A stretch of 64,000 bases of DNA from Girardinichthys multiradiatus (GCF_021462225.1 NC_061815.1:46349986-46413985), one strand, 5' to 3'; shown: positions 32,601-45,724, numbered from the stretch's first letter. Numbers and translations: made by a program. Notes: generated by a model from the sequence alone, not told the origin.

Positions 32601-35600
32601 CGGTTCCTGCTTTCAGCTAACATTAACTTGAATGTACCTTTCATCTGAATGGCAGGACCGCATCATTGTCAAAACATGAAAATTACCCCCCAGAGCTCCA
32701 CACTACCAACTCAGACAGTTTATTATATGTAGGGTCCTTACTTTTTTAAGTTGTTTGTATTCCCATGCTAAAATAAAATATGAATATTTTTTTGAAGTCA
32801 TGATCCAACTTTCCTGCCCAAAATCTAGCAATCATTTTATACTAGTGACAGCCACCTTCATTTCCAATAATGTGTCTGGAATAAAATTCAAATAGGTTAA
32901 ATGAGGTGGGAACCGGTTAGGTTTTAGTCTCCCTAATACACTCCACTTCCAACACTTCCTAATTGCGTCTTGTTTCGTCCCAGTATTTGCATGCAGACAA
33001 AGTGAGAGACAACATGCCTGCATCGTCCTGGTGCATTTCCTTGCTCTCAGCAGGGAGTGGAACTTATAACTGCAACTTGAAGAAAAAAACCCAACTGGAA
33101 TTTTGATTCGACTTATTCTTTCATGTTTTGAAATCTGAGACAGTGTTTCATCGTTGTGAGAAAACGGCTTGTTGCTGCTTTTTGTCAGACGTATGTGTGC
33201 TTCAATGTTTTCAACATTCAGTTTAGGTCCTAATTCGTGCTGACATGTGCTTGCCTTCAGAAATGGACTCTGTCATGTGTGAATTGTGAAAGGGTAAAGA
33301 TGAAAGCCTCGGTTTGAAGAAAGCAACCATACAACTCCCTCGATGTAAAAACATACAATTAAGGTTTAGTGACATAAGGCGAAAACAGTTACACAAAATG
33401 AAGTCCTAAAATACATCCTTGGCTCAGTAAATATTATTCAGCACAAAGTGCTTTCTCCAAGGAAAGGTAGATCCATAAACACAAAGTCACAATAACCAGG
33501 AATATGTTTTCACAAAGTACGAATTACACCATGACAATTGGGCAGGGGGATGTCTTATTGTTTGACATAATTCCTGCCATTTATATTAATTATAATAAAT
33601 CAAATCTAGTCCAGTAGTTTAGTCTGCACTTTAGATACTCTAATCTTTATGGTCCAACATCACCTACAAACTATTATGAAGCCGATCTGCCAAAAAAAAA
33701 ACAACACTCCCAACATGCAACAAGACCAGACCTATACAACGCATCACAAATGTACCTATCACCATCAATTTTATCTATTTTCTTTAATATTTAATTGTGA
33801 AGAAAACACCTATGAAATACAACTTCAGTTCCACAAATAACTAAGAATGTGATTTAAAAAGTGGTCGTTTTATATAAAAAAAAATTGTTGCAGACATAAC
33901 GGACAAGGCAGATTAGTTCTGCCTCCCTGTCCGATGACGCCATGGCAGAAAGTGTGGGACATTTAGGAATGTATCACCAGAAATATAGGAAAGCTCGACT
34001 ATAAGGCTGCTAACAGTCTGCGCAGAGTCTGCGCTGCTCACTATGTACTGCCGCTTAAAGCTGCAGCATTTAATTCAGTTTGAATAATTAAACCACATCT
34101 GGTTTTGTTAAAATATACATTTTAAGGAGTGGATGTGAAACCCTTGAATCTTGTTTGGAGATGTGAATTACTTGTTTTAAAAAGGAACTGGCCTTGCTTG
34201 TGAAACATATGGGATATCGATGGTGTTTTTAGTACCTAAAATAATTAGAATGGAACTGTTCTTTCACACCTTTTTGCATGGTGTGGAAAAAACGGCACTT
34301 ACTCTATGACCATATGGCGTTGAGGGGGACTCCGGATGCTCAAGATACTTCAACTCTTCTCTGGTATGGGAGTTAATTTAACTGCAAACTGACAGTGGTG
34401 GGATGTTAAAGTAATGGCCATTTTAGATCTGGTACTTTCTCGCATTCTGAAATTTGTCCACATTTAATTTTAATACAATTGTAAATTCTTGAAAACAGAT
34501 GAAATGAAATAATACATATAGAAGAAAGAACATGTACAAAAAGGAAGAAAGGAGAAAGAAAATAGAGAAAAAAATTTAAATTGTTTTATACATTTTGTAC
34601 CCTCCTACTGAATCTGTGCAATAGACAAATATTCCATATTATATTATTCCACCATAAAAGGGACAACATGCAGAAAAGTGTATATTTGTCCCCGTCTTTT
34701 CATCTTGGTAGGTATTCAAATTTCTTTCATAAATTAATGTAAAGGCTTCACTCTAAAACACATAATAAGCCACACTAATAAGAGAAGGAGAAAATCAGGA
34801 GATCAGTTGGTGGGAAGACGAGCTGTACATCTTTGTGCAATTTGCCTACCAAGCAGCCCACTGTAATGTGAAGTAGTAATGTCAGAAGCGTGGGGTACTT
34901 ACAATTAGTCGACAATCTGTGATAAATGGGGCCGTTGGTGGAAATGCTCTCAGTGCTGCATCCTGATGTGGACAGAATGAGAGAAGAGCCGAGCCCACGT
35001 TCAGTCATTAGGAGAGCAAATGAAATGGGACGGAGAGTTGCCAAGTGGCTGCCAGGTGCTCTCATCCTCTCCAGCACGCATGCTGTCATCCAGGGATCGA
35101 GACACACACATGCTGTCAGAGGCTGGAAGTAATGCATTACTTTTTCTCTTGTTTCTAGGGTTCAGTACAGATAGCTATTTTTCCTCACAAAGTTTTGCTT
35201 TACCTAGTTTTCAGACACAGTTTGTCCAATGCCTTTTACTGGTTTTGCACATGTGTGTTAAACATAAATCAGAATAAATAAAACTATCTTTGCAGCATGC
35301 AGAGGTGTTCGGGGAGATTTGTCACCATATTTAATCTACACAAGTCTCTGTTTGCCCAATAGACAAATGATTAAACTGTCAAATTAATTAACTGTGATTC
35401 AAAGTTGTAAATCAAAGAAGAGTAAGAATTTGAATAGGGAGATGTTTTATTAAACACTGAAGAGGACAGCTGAGATGTAGCTATTAATCTTTCTGAAAAA
35501 TTGACAAGCTAAATGATATTCTGTGCATAACTAATTCATAAAGTTTTGATTTATTTTTGCAACAAATCTTCCTGGCGGAGTTTTTTTTTGTTTAATTTGT

Positions 35601-36034
35601 TGGACAATATTTCATTTTTGTCATTTTTGAATAAGACAAATCTACCCACCTGCTGTCACTTGTGTTTTCATAGAGAAAGAAGATGATTTAAATGTAAGTT
35701 CATCCCCATCCTACATATTTAATACCAGCAGCAAAAGTAAAACTGGCTTTAACTCACTGATTAAAGTTGAGCATCTAGAAGGAATGCTACGATTCGGTCA
35801 GAACTGAAATATACTTGTACACAAGTGAGTGGAAGGAGAATGCCCTACACACACTTTGAACTAGATTAACAACACTTTTACAGAGGCCATATTTTGGATT
35901 TGTGTCCAAACTGCAGTTACTAGGCATGTGGGGTGTACAGATGTCACAAAGGCCAACCAATAGGTAGGTTACATTACCCAAGACAAACCACACCAAGGCA
36001 CCATCATTGTATTGCACGCTAGTCAATGCGACAG
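29676..36034. other. Long intronic stretch with little identifiable content
   Basis: Apart from the weak repeat at 30720-31045, I see no gene, RNA or transposon that I can name. A block at 31440-31640 and another at 33890-34070 have raised GC content and might be unrecognised repeats. Small open frames in 34775-35277 overlap on opposite strands and have no domains. Confidence 0.45.
30720..31045. repeat. Old interspersed repeat, weak match to a common fish family
   Basis: Contains taaagcctaacattttaaaa, 'ttctaaaatg' and 'actggagtgacgtgct' in the order known from an abundant teleost repeat that is often read in antisense from LINE 3' ends. Strongly diverged. Boundaries are approximate. Confidence 0.4.
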
Positions 36035-36316
36035 TAAATGGTTAATGGTCTGCATTTGTGTAGCGTTTCTAAGGACTCTGAAGCGCTTAACACTACAATC
36101 GTTCATCCACCCATTCATACACACATTCACACACTGACAGTGGTAAGCTGCATTGTAGCTACAGCTGCCCTGGGGTAGGCTGACAGAAGTGGAGCTGCCA
36201 TAAAATCGGCGCCACTGAGACCTCAGCCCAAAAACTCAACAACTGAAACGGACGAAGCGGGGGTTCGAACCAGCAACCCACCAATTACAGGATGAACTAC
36301 CAGAGCCTCCGTTACC
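36035..36316. repeat. Interspersed fish repeat with a tRNA-like B-box word
   Basis: Opens ggtctgcatttgtgtagcg and includes attcatacacacattcacac, gccctggggtaggctgacag and the word gggggttcgaacc near 36261, which resembles a Pol III B box. This order is typical of a common teleost repeat. Not a functional tRNA: no cloverleaf can be drawn around the word. Confidence 0.55.
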
Positions 36317-37269
36317 CCAACAGAATACAGACCCAATGATGTCTCCAACTGCCCTCCTAGCACATTACCCACTAAGGAATTAGTTCTACTAATAATTGAT
36401 CAAATTTACCAAAACAATCCACAGTTGGTGAATGGATTGTAATCATTGCAATACAGACTTCACAAGTTAATGACTATTACATATGTGCTGTTTCTCTTTA
36501 TTTCTGCTTATCTCTCTTTGAAGCCTACTCTTTTACTTTTCTTTTTTAAATGTTTCCATGGCACAGAATTTAAGAAGCAAAGAATTATTTGGTATCCATT
36601 CATAGCCATGTAATGACGATTGCATTACTTGCTTATTTAGTTTTTCTTGTGGTGGCTTTTACATTGAGATTAAACTGAATTTTAGTGTTAAGTTATGTAA
36701 TACTTAGATTTGATACAATTCATCTCCAGTTCTGAGTTTTACTGTATACAAATTATTAAATTTTTCAAAAAGAAAAGAAAAGCAAAGAACAGACTTGTGT
36801 TTAACGGTTTTTATTCTGCATGTTAGTGGTAGTACTCTGTATAGGGGTTCACTGGGGTGGAAGCAATCTCATCAATGTTTGAAACCAAGTGTGTTACAGT
36901 GTGTTACTCTGCTTCAAAGGGCTGAAGGAGCTCATGCCTCAAACAGACTTTCATGAATTGTTCAAGAGTTGTTTATGCCACCAGGAGTGGAGGTGTTGTC
37001 ACACTGCTGCAATTACTGGATGGTGGGTGAAAGAACAATGTTTCAGAAGTTAATGCAACACCTCTGTTACCAGGCTGACAAAAACATGCCTATAACCACA
37101 TAGAGGGCAACTTGAAATTAAAATTTGATTTGTCATATGAAATCCATGAACTTTGGACATCTACACATAAAATTAAAGCATACTTATACCGGTACAAAGA
37201 AGGCTTTTTGTTAAGAATCTGAAAGTTTTTTTCAAACATGGGCATTTTTAAATTTGTCTCTAAGATGCG
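36317..37269. other. Intronic stretch, nothing assigned
   Basis: AT-rich sequence without recognisable repeats. The segment 36800-37080 is slightly GC-richer but unassigned. Confidence 0.4.
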
Positions 37270-37779
37270 CTGTATAACCACTGATGGGTGAAGTGAATAA
37301 CCCTAATTATTTCTTCATCATTGCACCTGTTAGTGTGTGGGATAAATCAGACAGCAAGTGAACATTTAATACTCAAAGTTGACATGTTAGAAGCAGAAAA
37401 AAATGGTTAAGTGTAAGGATTTGAGTGAGTTTGACAAGGTTCAAAATAATGATGGCGATAGGTTCCTGGTCTGCAATGCTATTAATGTGGTCCAAGAAGG
37501 AAACAGTGGTGACTCAGTGATGGGTCATTAAGTGGCCAGAGCTTATTGATGCTCCTAAGGCTGGACTGTGTAGTCAGTGGAGTCTTTGCGATAATGTTCT
37601 GCTGGGAAACCTTGGGTCCTGGCATTCTTGTGGTTGTTTTTCTTTAAGACAGTCCACTACCTAAGCATTGGTGCAGACCATGCAAATAATTTCATGGAAA
37701 CAGTATTTTCTGACTGCTGTGGCCTCTTTAATAATTTTTACAGGTGGTCATAATGTTGTGCCTGGTCAATGTGTAAACA
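37270..37779 (+). mobile_element. Ancient Tc1-like remnant, most of the transposase deleted
   Basis: The left part (tgatgggtgaagtgaataac) and the right end (caggtggtcataatgttgtg) match the ends of an abundant fish Tc1 family. Inside, a decayed transposase start (near 37404, 'aagtgtaaggatttgagtgagtttgacaagg' in two parts) is followed by 'tggtccaagaaggaaacagtgg' and then 'ctgctgggaaaccttgggtc'. Most of the helix-turn-helix and catalytic regions are missing, so only about 500 bp remain of an element normally near 1.3 kb or more. Confidence 0.7.
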
Positions 37780-39030
37780 TAACTTGAGCTTTGGAATCTG
37801 GTTTTTGGGATGTGAATCTTTAACATGTTGACTAACAATTTACTTTGTGACGGAGCTGTTTTTTTTTTAGATTTGGTAGGTCATATAAACCTCTCCTCCA
37901 GCCGCTCAAGTATCAATTTGTGACCAAAACACAAAACTTCAGACTCCTCAGTCTTTGTTCTGCAGGTATTAGCAGCTTTCAATGGGGACGATAAATTTGA
38001 AGACATTTTTCAAAAGGACACAGCTTCAATTGATTCAACATTAGATTTTTATTTTTATCCGGCGAGCAATGTTGTTTTTTAGATGGGAAAGAGTTGCAGG
38101 TCTGTCACTGTTGTTTTGTTACTCATGATGCTCTGTCACTAAATCTATGCAACAATGCGCTCATACAACTTGGACTGTTTGCTCATAAGTTGCATTATTA
38201 TTATAATTATTATTATTATTTCTTACACTGTAAAAATGTTACAAGTAAAAGCCAATAATGTTGACCACAATGTGGTCCGGTTTAACTGCTCCCTGTTTTT
38301 AAGATGGGTTTAATTTTCCTAATTAAAGTGTTTTATGATGCATGACTAAATGATTGCAAACCTTGGACCCAAAATACATAATATTTGCTCTTTACAGGTC
38401 AAATTAAAATGTTGTTGCAGCTACTGAAGAGGCTTCACATCAGCAGATCCTCAATGTAACATATTGAATAACTGTTTAAAGAAACTAGCTCATAAAACCT
38501 AAACGTGAAGAGTCAGCAACTGTGAGAAAATGACTTTGTTTACATGCAGTATTATTTTAGTTGTTGGTTCTGGTCTTTAGGTCCATTTCTTATTTGACAG
38601 CCACTTTAACTTGGTGGACCAAGTGAAACCAGAGCCCTTAAGTGTTGTTTACTATACTCTGCTCTCTCTGAAGACTCAGAGTAGTTGTGATGGAAAAGAT
38701 CAGACAAGTGCAAGTCCAACAGTCTCTGTTTAGTGAAGGATAGGAAAAATGCATGACAGAAAAAGAAACTGGTCGAAAAGATGTCACAAACCATCAGGCA
38801 ATATTGACAAAGTGGATGTGGGCATTTAGATTTAGACTGAAAACTATCAGGATGCATCGTATAAGGCTTCACATAGTACATGTCTTTAAAAAGATTATTT
38901 CAAAATGATGGTAAACTCTACATGCATCTTTAAATATCTACATATGCTGGCCATGTTATAGTACATCAGTTATACACAAGTACATCTCTGTAAGTACTTT
39001 ACATTATACATGCATCAAGGGATGATTCGC
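37780..39030. other. Intronic stretch, nothing assigned
   Basis: Contains a short ATT microsatellite (about 38196-38221). No gene or transposon recognised. Confidence 0.4.
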
Positions 39031-39039
39031 TCCAACATT

Positions 39040-39830
39040 GTCAAAACCCTGACGTTCTTTGCTTACAGAGAGTGTCCCTTGAGGTTCTGTAGCAGGTCAA
39101 TAATTATTCAACACTTACATCAATGTTCTTGGACTGGAAATTCCAAATTCAACTTTTCATTTCTATGAATATGGCACCAGAACAGCTTTGCTATTTGCAG
39201 CTTATCCTAAATGCAGATTAAACAAAATGCATGTTTTTCACCACTTCAAGATCTGCAAGACCGGTGCTTTCCAAAAAATCTCAAACGAGAAATGGTCAGT
39301 AAATTATGTAGTTACTTTTAAACATCTAGGATTTTTAATTGATAATCACTTGACTTTTTGAATAAAATATTTTACCATAAAACAGAAATTGGTGGGAACA
39401 ACTTTTAACTATAATTGACTATGGTAATGTGCTTGATATGACTGCTTCTGTTTACTGTCTCTGGATTTGTACTTTGGGTCTCTGAGATTCATTACTAACT
39501 CTGACCCTCTTACACATCAGTGTACACTGTATGCTAAAGTTAACTGGGTGTGTCCGTCGTCGCAGTCATTAGTGTTTGTTTATAAAAAAACTATTTTAGG
39601 CATCATCCCATCGTACCTGTCTTGTCGTTTTTAGGAAATAGAAAATGATGTTCTGCAGTGTGTTGTTAAGGAGTCATTCTAGTTTTCACCTCCCTATACT
39701 ACAAACTGTTCTTCAATTTAAAGCTCAGGTGACACTGAATGAGGTTACAACTCTGCTGAAGTTATTACATTCTCTGTGTCCAAGCGATTTATATGACCAG
39801 TAACTTTTTATCTCTTAGCCAAAATTATGG
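39040..39830 (+). pseudogene. Degenerate LINE reverse transcriptase C-terminal half
   Basis: Conceptual translation across frames and stops gives, in order, GSV.GQ.LFNTYINVLG, FKHLGFLIDNHLTF, LYFGSLRFITNSDPLTHQCTLY, SLVFVYKKTILGIIPSYL and a late LLAKIMEILN. These correspond to the RT palm end, thumb and C-terminal region of a fish LINE. Stops and indels interrupt it repeatedly. It is much older than the LINE that begins about 100 bp downstream and is distinct from it. Confidence 0.65.
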
Positions 39831-40708
39831 AAATATTGAACTAAAACTACTTCTTACAAGCGACTCCCAAGGATTATTATTATTAGGTTTTTTTCCTAAA
39901 GGATTTGGATGTTTTTATATAATCGAACCTGAAAGAAGGACAAGTTGACACCAGCTAATCAGCACAAGTTGTCTCCTTTCACCACAGACAACTTTGACAA
40001 ACGTTTACAGAAATTGGCTGTTTTGGAGAGGAAAATCCATCGACTAGAAGTGAATGTGGAGGTGAATATGGGGTACAGCGATGATACAACTCTGCCTGTG
40101 AGCCTAAACAGTGACAGTAAGCACAACGACTCAGCCGGCAAACAGAACACTGAGATACAGACCCCTTCAGCAGAGAACAGCGAATATCTACAACAGTGAT
40201 AACGCTGCCACCAACAGCTCCAGCAGAAACAACCGGCCAATTGGCTGAGAAAGAGAGGTCATCACAAAAGGTCACACAAAAGGCCTGTCGAAATCCGCAG
40301 GAGCGGTGGACACCCCCGTTATACCCCCCTCCCCACAGATCCAGACCGACCCTCCCCGTTAAACATCTTCTCCATTCAACACCCCCGTGGCCGAGGCCCT
40401 GCTACTGAACCAACATCTTCCAAATGCCGCAGAGCCCCACCACCTCCTAATCTATCTCCTCCTAATCAGGACCTTCTCTGTGATACAGTCTGGGCCCCAG
40501 TGGTAACTCCATCAGAAATGATCATGTCCAGGTAAAACTTGGGCCCCTAATAGGAGATAGTTGTAAAATCTCTGTGCTTATACGTGACAGAAAGAACAAA
40601 GCAAAAAGGATAAGAGACAGTAATAAACAATCAACAAAAGCCATAAACTGTCGGGTACAACCAGACACAGAGTTAATATCAGCAACTAAGTTATATAAAC
40701 TGGCTTAA

Positions 40709-41841
40709 TTGAACATTAGATCTCTGTCAGGAAAATCACTTTTAATCAATGACTTCATTACTGACCACGATCTTGATGTTATGTTTTTAACAGAAACATG
40801 GTTACATGAATTTAATGAAGCTCCCATTTTGATAGAGGCGACGCCTCCAAACTACAGTTTTCTTTGTGAGAGCAGACAACAAAGAAAAGGTGGAGGGGCC
40901 ACTTTGTTTAAAGATTTATTAGAGAGTAAAAACGTATTTCTGGACAAATTTGACTCTTTAGAATATTTGGCTCTCCAGGTAAAGAGCCTGGTCCGAACAA
41001 TGTTCTTGAATATTTACAGGCACCTAAGTCCAAAACAAACTTTATCAGTGATTTTAATGAGCTCTTATCTGTGATATTTGTTGATTATGACTGTTTAATT
41101 ATTGTGGGAGACTTCAACATTCACATGGACAATCCTGAAGACAGAAGTGCAATAGATCTATGTGACTCTCTTAGAAATGTTGGTTTGATTCAACATGCTA
41201 AACAGCAAACGCACAAACAGGGACATATTTTGGACTTGATCATCACTAAGGCTCTAAAGATTTCCAAGGTGTCTGTAACTGATGTTGCCCTATCTGACTA
41301 CTTTTCTGTTATTTTTGAAAGCATCATCTGCAATGACTCAGTTTGCCAAAGAGACATGATAAGAAAACGCATCTTTAAGGACGGTGCTGCTGAAACCTTT
41401 AACCAGATTTACTTTTCTACCTCCACTTTGCCCTGTAACACTGTAGATGAGCTGGTAGATAACTTTCATTCTAAAATCTCGGACATCATTGATTCAATTG
41501 CTCCAATTAAAGTGAAAGTCGTTTCTGGGAATAAAATATCTCCATGGAGAAGTGCTCCACCAGTCAGAAGTGAAAAAAAGGAGTGTCTAAAAGCTGAACG
41601 CAGGTGGCGAAAGACTGGACTCCAAGTTCACTATATTATCTATAAAGAGAGACTATACAGATATAACCTACAACGGAAAAATGCGAGGGAATCTTTCTTT
41701 TCTGAGATCATCAGCAAAAACATTAACAATGCTGGTGCATTATTTGCCACGTCCGACAGGTTAACAAACCCTCCTGTAACTGTAGCATCTGAACTCCACT
41801 CTACCAGGGCCTGCAATGACTTTGCTGACCTCTTCACTTAA
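40709..41841 (+). pseudogene. LINE copy C: APE-type endonuclease and linker
   Basis: Two frames joined by a frameshift near 41060-41075. The first holds NIRSLSGK and the metal-binding LTETWL motif. The second holds IIVGDFNIHMD, HILDLIITKA and ALSDYFSV (the position of the usual S-D-H catalytic His is Tyr here). The linker then carries SPWRSAPPVRSEKKECLKAERRWRK, the usual PWxT-like region before the RT. Together these are a complete but broken endonuclease. Confidence 0.8.
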
Positions 41842-42633
41842 AAACCCAAAAGATCAGAGAGGCAGTCAGCACATCCACATCAACTCCAGTCCCAAAGTTG
41901 TCTCCAACTAGAACTGATTTTGACAAAATTTCCTAATTTCACCAAATAAACTACAAAATCGTACAGCAACTAAACTCTTCTTCCTGCTGTCTCGATCTTT
42001 TACCCACAGCTTGCCTTAAGAAAGCTTTGCCTGTAATAACATCTGATTTAAACAAATAATAAACACATCCCTTTTGTCAGGTGTTTTCCCCCAGGCACTA
42101 AAAACAGCAATTATCAAACCTCTATTGAAAAAGAGCAACTTGGACCAGTTGCTACTACAGAAATACAGGCCTATATCAAACCTCCCCTTCATCAGTAAGG
42201 TTATTGAAAAACCTGTGTTTCAGCAGTTAAACAACTTCCTAACAACGACCAACCGCTTCGATGTCTTCCAGTCAGGCGTCTGTGCTCACCACAGTACAGA
42301 GACTGCTCTTGTCAAGGTGTTCAATGACATCCGTATAAATGCAGACTGTGGAAGAACCACAGTGCTGGTATTATTGGACCTTAGTGCAGCATTCGACACG
42401 GTTGATCACTCCATTTTATGAGAACACCTGGAAAACTGGGTCGGCCTTTCTGGTACAACACTCAATTGGTTTAAATCCTACTTGAAGGACAGGGACTTTT
42501 TTTGTGTCAGTAGGTAACTTGACATCAGAGACCACAAAAATCACGTGGCGTTCCCCAAGGGTCCGTCTTAGGGCCCTTCCTATTCAATATCTACATCCTC
42601 CCCCTAACTTAGATTTTAATAAACAACAACATA

Positions 42634-44222
42634 CAGGTCCTTCTCAAAATATTAGCATATTGTGATAAGGTTCATTATTTTCCATAATGTAATGATGAAA
42701 ATTTAACATTCATATATTTTAGATTCATTGCACACTAACTGAAATATTTCAGGTCTTTTATTGTCTTAATACGGATGATTGTGGCATACAGCTCATGAAA
42801 ACCCAAAATTCCTATCTCACAAAATTAGCATATTTCATCCGACCAATAAAAGAAAAGTGTTTTTAATACAAAAAACGTCAACCTTCAAATAATCATGTAC
42901 AGTTATGCACTCAATACTTGGTCGGGAATCCTTTGGCAGAATGACTGCTTCAATGCAGCGTGGCATGGAGGCAATCAGCCTGTGGCACTGCTGAGGTCTT
43001 ATGGAGGCCCAGGATGCTTCTATAGCGGCCTTTAGCTCATCCAGAGTGTTGGGTCTTGAGTCTCTCAACGTTCTCTTCACAATATCCCACAGATTCTCTA
43101 TGGGGTTCAGGTCAGGAGAGTTGGCAGGCCAATTGAGCACAGTGATACCATGGTCAGTAAACCATTTACCAGTGGTTTTGGCACTGTGAGCAGGTGCCAG
43201 GTCGTGCTGAAAAATGAAATCTTCATCTCCATAAAGCTTTTCAGCAGATGGAAGCATGAAGTGCTCCAAAATCTCCTGATAGCTAGCTGCATTGACCCTG
43301 CCCTTGATAAAACACAGTGGACCAACACCAGCAGCTGACACGGCACCCCAGACCATCACTGAATGTGGGTACTTGACACTGGACTTCTGGCATTTTGGCA
43401 TTTCCTTCTCCCCAGTCTTCCTCCAGACTCTGGCACCTTGATTTCCGAATGACATGCAGAATTTGCTTTCATCCGAAAAAAGTACTTTGGACCACTGAGC
43501 AACAGTCCAGTGCTGCTTCTCTGTAGCCCAGCTCAGGCGCTTCTGCCGCTGTTTCTGGTTCAAAAGTGGCTTGACCTGGGGAATGCGGCACCTGTAGCCC
43601 ATTTCCTGCACACGCCTGTGCACGGTGGCTCTGGATGTTTCTACTCCAGACTCAGTCCACTGCTTCCGCAGGTCCCCCAAGGTCTGGAATCGGCCCTTCT
43701 CCACAATCTTCCTCAGGGTCCGGTCACCTCTTCTCGTTGTGCAGCGTTTTCTGCCACACTTTTTCCTTCCCACAGACTTCCCACTGAGGTGCCTTGATAC
43801 AGCACTCTGGGAACAGCCTATTCATTCAGAAATTTCTTTCTGTGTCTTACCCTCTTGCTTGAGGGTGTCAATAGTGGCCTTCTGGACAGCAGTCAGGTCG
43901 GGGTTTTGAGTGTTGAACCAGGCTGGGAGTTTTAAAGGCCTCAGGAATCTTTTGCAGGTGTTTAGAGTTAACTCGTTGATTCAGATGATTAGGTTCATAG
44001 CTCGTTTAGAGACCCTTTTAATGATATGCTAATTTTGTGAGATAGGACTTTTGGGTTTCATGACCTGTATGCCACAATCATCCGTATTAAGACAATAAAA
44101 GGCCTGAAATATTTCAGTTAGTGTGCAATGAATCTAAAATATATGAATGTTAAATTTTCATCATGACATTATGGAAAATAATGAACTTTATCACAATATG
44201 CTAATATTTTGAGAAGGACCTG
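42634..44222 (-). mobile_element. Tc1-like DD34E transposon, copy 3 (1589 bp), nested in LINE copy C
   Basis: Full terminal repeats of the same family as copies 1, 2 and 4, with TA duplications at 42632-42633 and 44223-44224. It inserted into the reverse transcriptase of LINE copy C, so it is younger than that LINE. The transposase is on the minus strand, opposite to the LINE and to fstl5. Confidence 0.95.
42911..43903 (-). pseudogene. Tc1 transposase, copy 3 (start codon deleted, nonsense codon, 3' frameshift)
   Basis: A 19-bp deletion near 43900 removed the start codon; the flanking ggtcgg and ggttttgag are joined. An Arg codon in the first helix-turn-helix (E-R-I-G-C-S) is TGA near 43820. 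A frame runs from MGRKKCGRKRC to near 42940, where a 1-bp deletion changes the last residues; the ancestral stop is complementary to 42911-42913. The catalytic triad is intact: Asp in LFSDESKF, Asp in FQHDLAPAH, Glu in NPIENLW, with 34 residues between the last two. The catalytic region is the best preserved of the four copies, but the DNA-binding end is lost. Confidence 0.9.
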
Positions 44223-45205
44223 TAAGTTATCATAACTATGCAGACGACACACGGCTATACGTTGCGATGTCACCAGGTGACTGAACACATTCAAGCGCTG
44301 GGTAAATGCTTAGAAGAAATCAATGCATGGATGGGCCAACATTTTCTTCAGCTGAATCAAAACAAAACGGAAATAATAATCTTTGGACCAAAGGAAGAGC
44401 GTTTAAAAGTTAGCACACAGCTTCAGTTAATACAGCTAGAAACCACCAATAAGGCCCAAAACCTAGGTTTAGTGATGGACTCAGATCTGAAACTTCAGAG
44501 GCACATAAAGACAGTAACAAGGTCAGCCTTCTATCACCTAAAGAACATCTCCAGGATTAAAGGACTAATGTCTCAGCAGGACCTTGAAAAACTAATTTAT
44601 GCGGTCATGCTTAGTAGAATTGATTACTGCAACAGTGTCTTCACAGGTCTGCCTAAAAAGTCGATCATACAGCTGCAGTTGATCCAGAACGCTGCTGCCC
44701 TCACTAGAACTAAGAAAGTGGAGCACATCAGCCCGGTTCTAAAGTCCCTACACTGGCTCCCTGTAGCTCAGAAAATAGACTTTAAAATATTTCTGTTAGT
44801 CTATAAATTACTGAATGGCTTAGCACCAAAATACATTACAGACTTGTTGTCAGTGTATTGACCTCTCAGGTCTTCTTGCTCAAATCTACTCTGCATACCC
44901 AGAACCAGAACCGAACATGGAGAAGCAGCTTTTAGTTCTTATGCTCCACTGATCTGGAATAAACTCCCAGAAAACTGTAAAGGTGCTGAAACCCTAAGTT
45001 GCTTTAAATCAAGATTAAAATCGTATTTGTTTAGAGTGGCCTTTGACTAGGACATCTAAACATTATTAGTTAAGTTTTCACTCCAATTTTACTTTCATTT
45101 TCTTATCCATCATTCTATTTTCTTTATTTTTTTAATTACCTCTGTTGTTTGATTTTCTGTATCATTGTAATGTTTTTTTTACGTATGTACATATAAATAA
45201 ACCTG

Positions 45206-45721
45206 AGTTGACTTATATTTATTCATTTATATCCTTCTTGGCAAGGATTGACATTTGTAATGCTTCAGTGCTAAAACAAAACAAATGCCTTCTTCTAGTT
45301 TCTCAAACATTTGCTAAAATGACACCAATGAGTCATGTCCATGCAACAAGGTTATGTTTTTTTTTTTCAGATTAATTAAAAAGTAAATAAAGACCTGAAG
45401 GTTGAGACAGCTGGGCAAGGGTCCAACTTTTTTCTCTCCCTTTGCTATGTTTTGAGTTTTAATTGAAATTAACAGAATCTTTCCATATTTGGTCCCTGCC
45501 TATTTGCTTCTGCTGATAGGCCTGACAGGCCAACATGGAAGTCAATCACTGTGTGGCCCAGCACACCTGTTCTTGCACTGTGGGACTTTGAGCAGACAGA
45601 TTGGTGGGTCTTCAAAGAGGTTTCTACCTCCACCAAATGGCCATGTGGAAGGGGCATAAGGACCACCAGTTGGCACAATGAAACAATGCTGAGTGCCCTC
45701 AAGACCCATCTTTGTCAGATG

Positions 45722-45724
<3 letters not shown>
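45206..45724. other. Spacer, nothing assigned
   Basis: A GC-richer block at about 45490-45720 ends at the microsatellite and may be an unrecognised repeat. No coding similarity on either strand. Confidence 0.35.

Larger units (their letters stand above)
42074..44861 (+). pseudogene. LINE copy C: reverse transcriptase, interrupted by Tc1 copy 3
   Basis: The fingers and palm precede the insertion: IIKPLLKKSNLD, YRPISNLPFISKVIE, the block LVLLDLSAAFDTVDHSIL and a GPFLFNIYILPL block near 42570-42605. The catalytic box [10 protein letters not shown] is at 44230-44260, just after the Tc1 element. The rest ([61 protein letters not shown]) follows to 44861. Stop codons lie at 42421 and 42608, and the frame changes near 44280. 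The Tc1 element separates the GPFLF block from the YADD box. Confidence 0.85.
39930..45205 (+). mobile_element. L2/CR1-type LINE, copy C, split by Tc1 copy 3
   Basis: A plus-strand LINE with an N-terminal segment (from 39945; charged, heptad-like FDKRLQKLAVLERKIHRLEV, possibly a short coiled coil), an APE endonuclease (40709-41841) and a reverse transcriptase (42074-44861). It ends in an AT-rich 3' tail near 45205. The total without the Tc1 insertion is about 3.7 kb. The endonuclease and RT text is of the fish L2/CR1 type. Several frameshifts and stops make it inactive. The exact 5' and 3' ends are estimates. Confidence 0.8.

Noticed and set aside
36250..36290. A tRNA gene suggested by gggttcgaacc
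   Set aside because: No acceptor stem, D arm or anticodon arm can be formed around it; it is the B-box-like word of a repeat.
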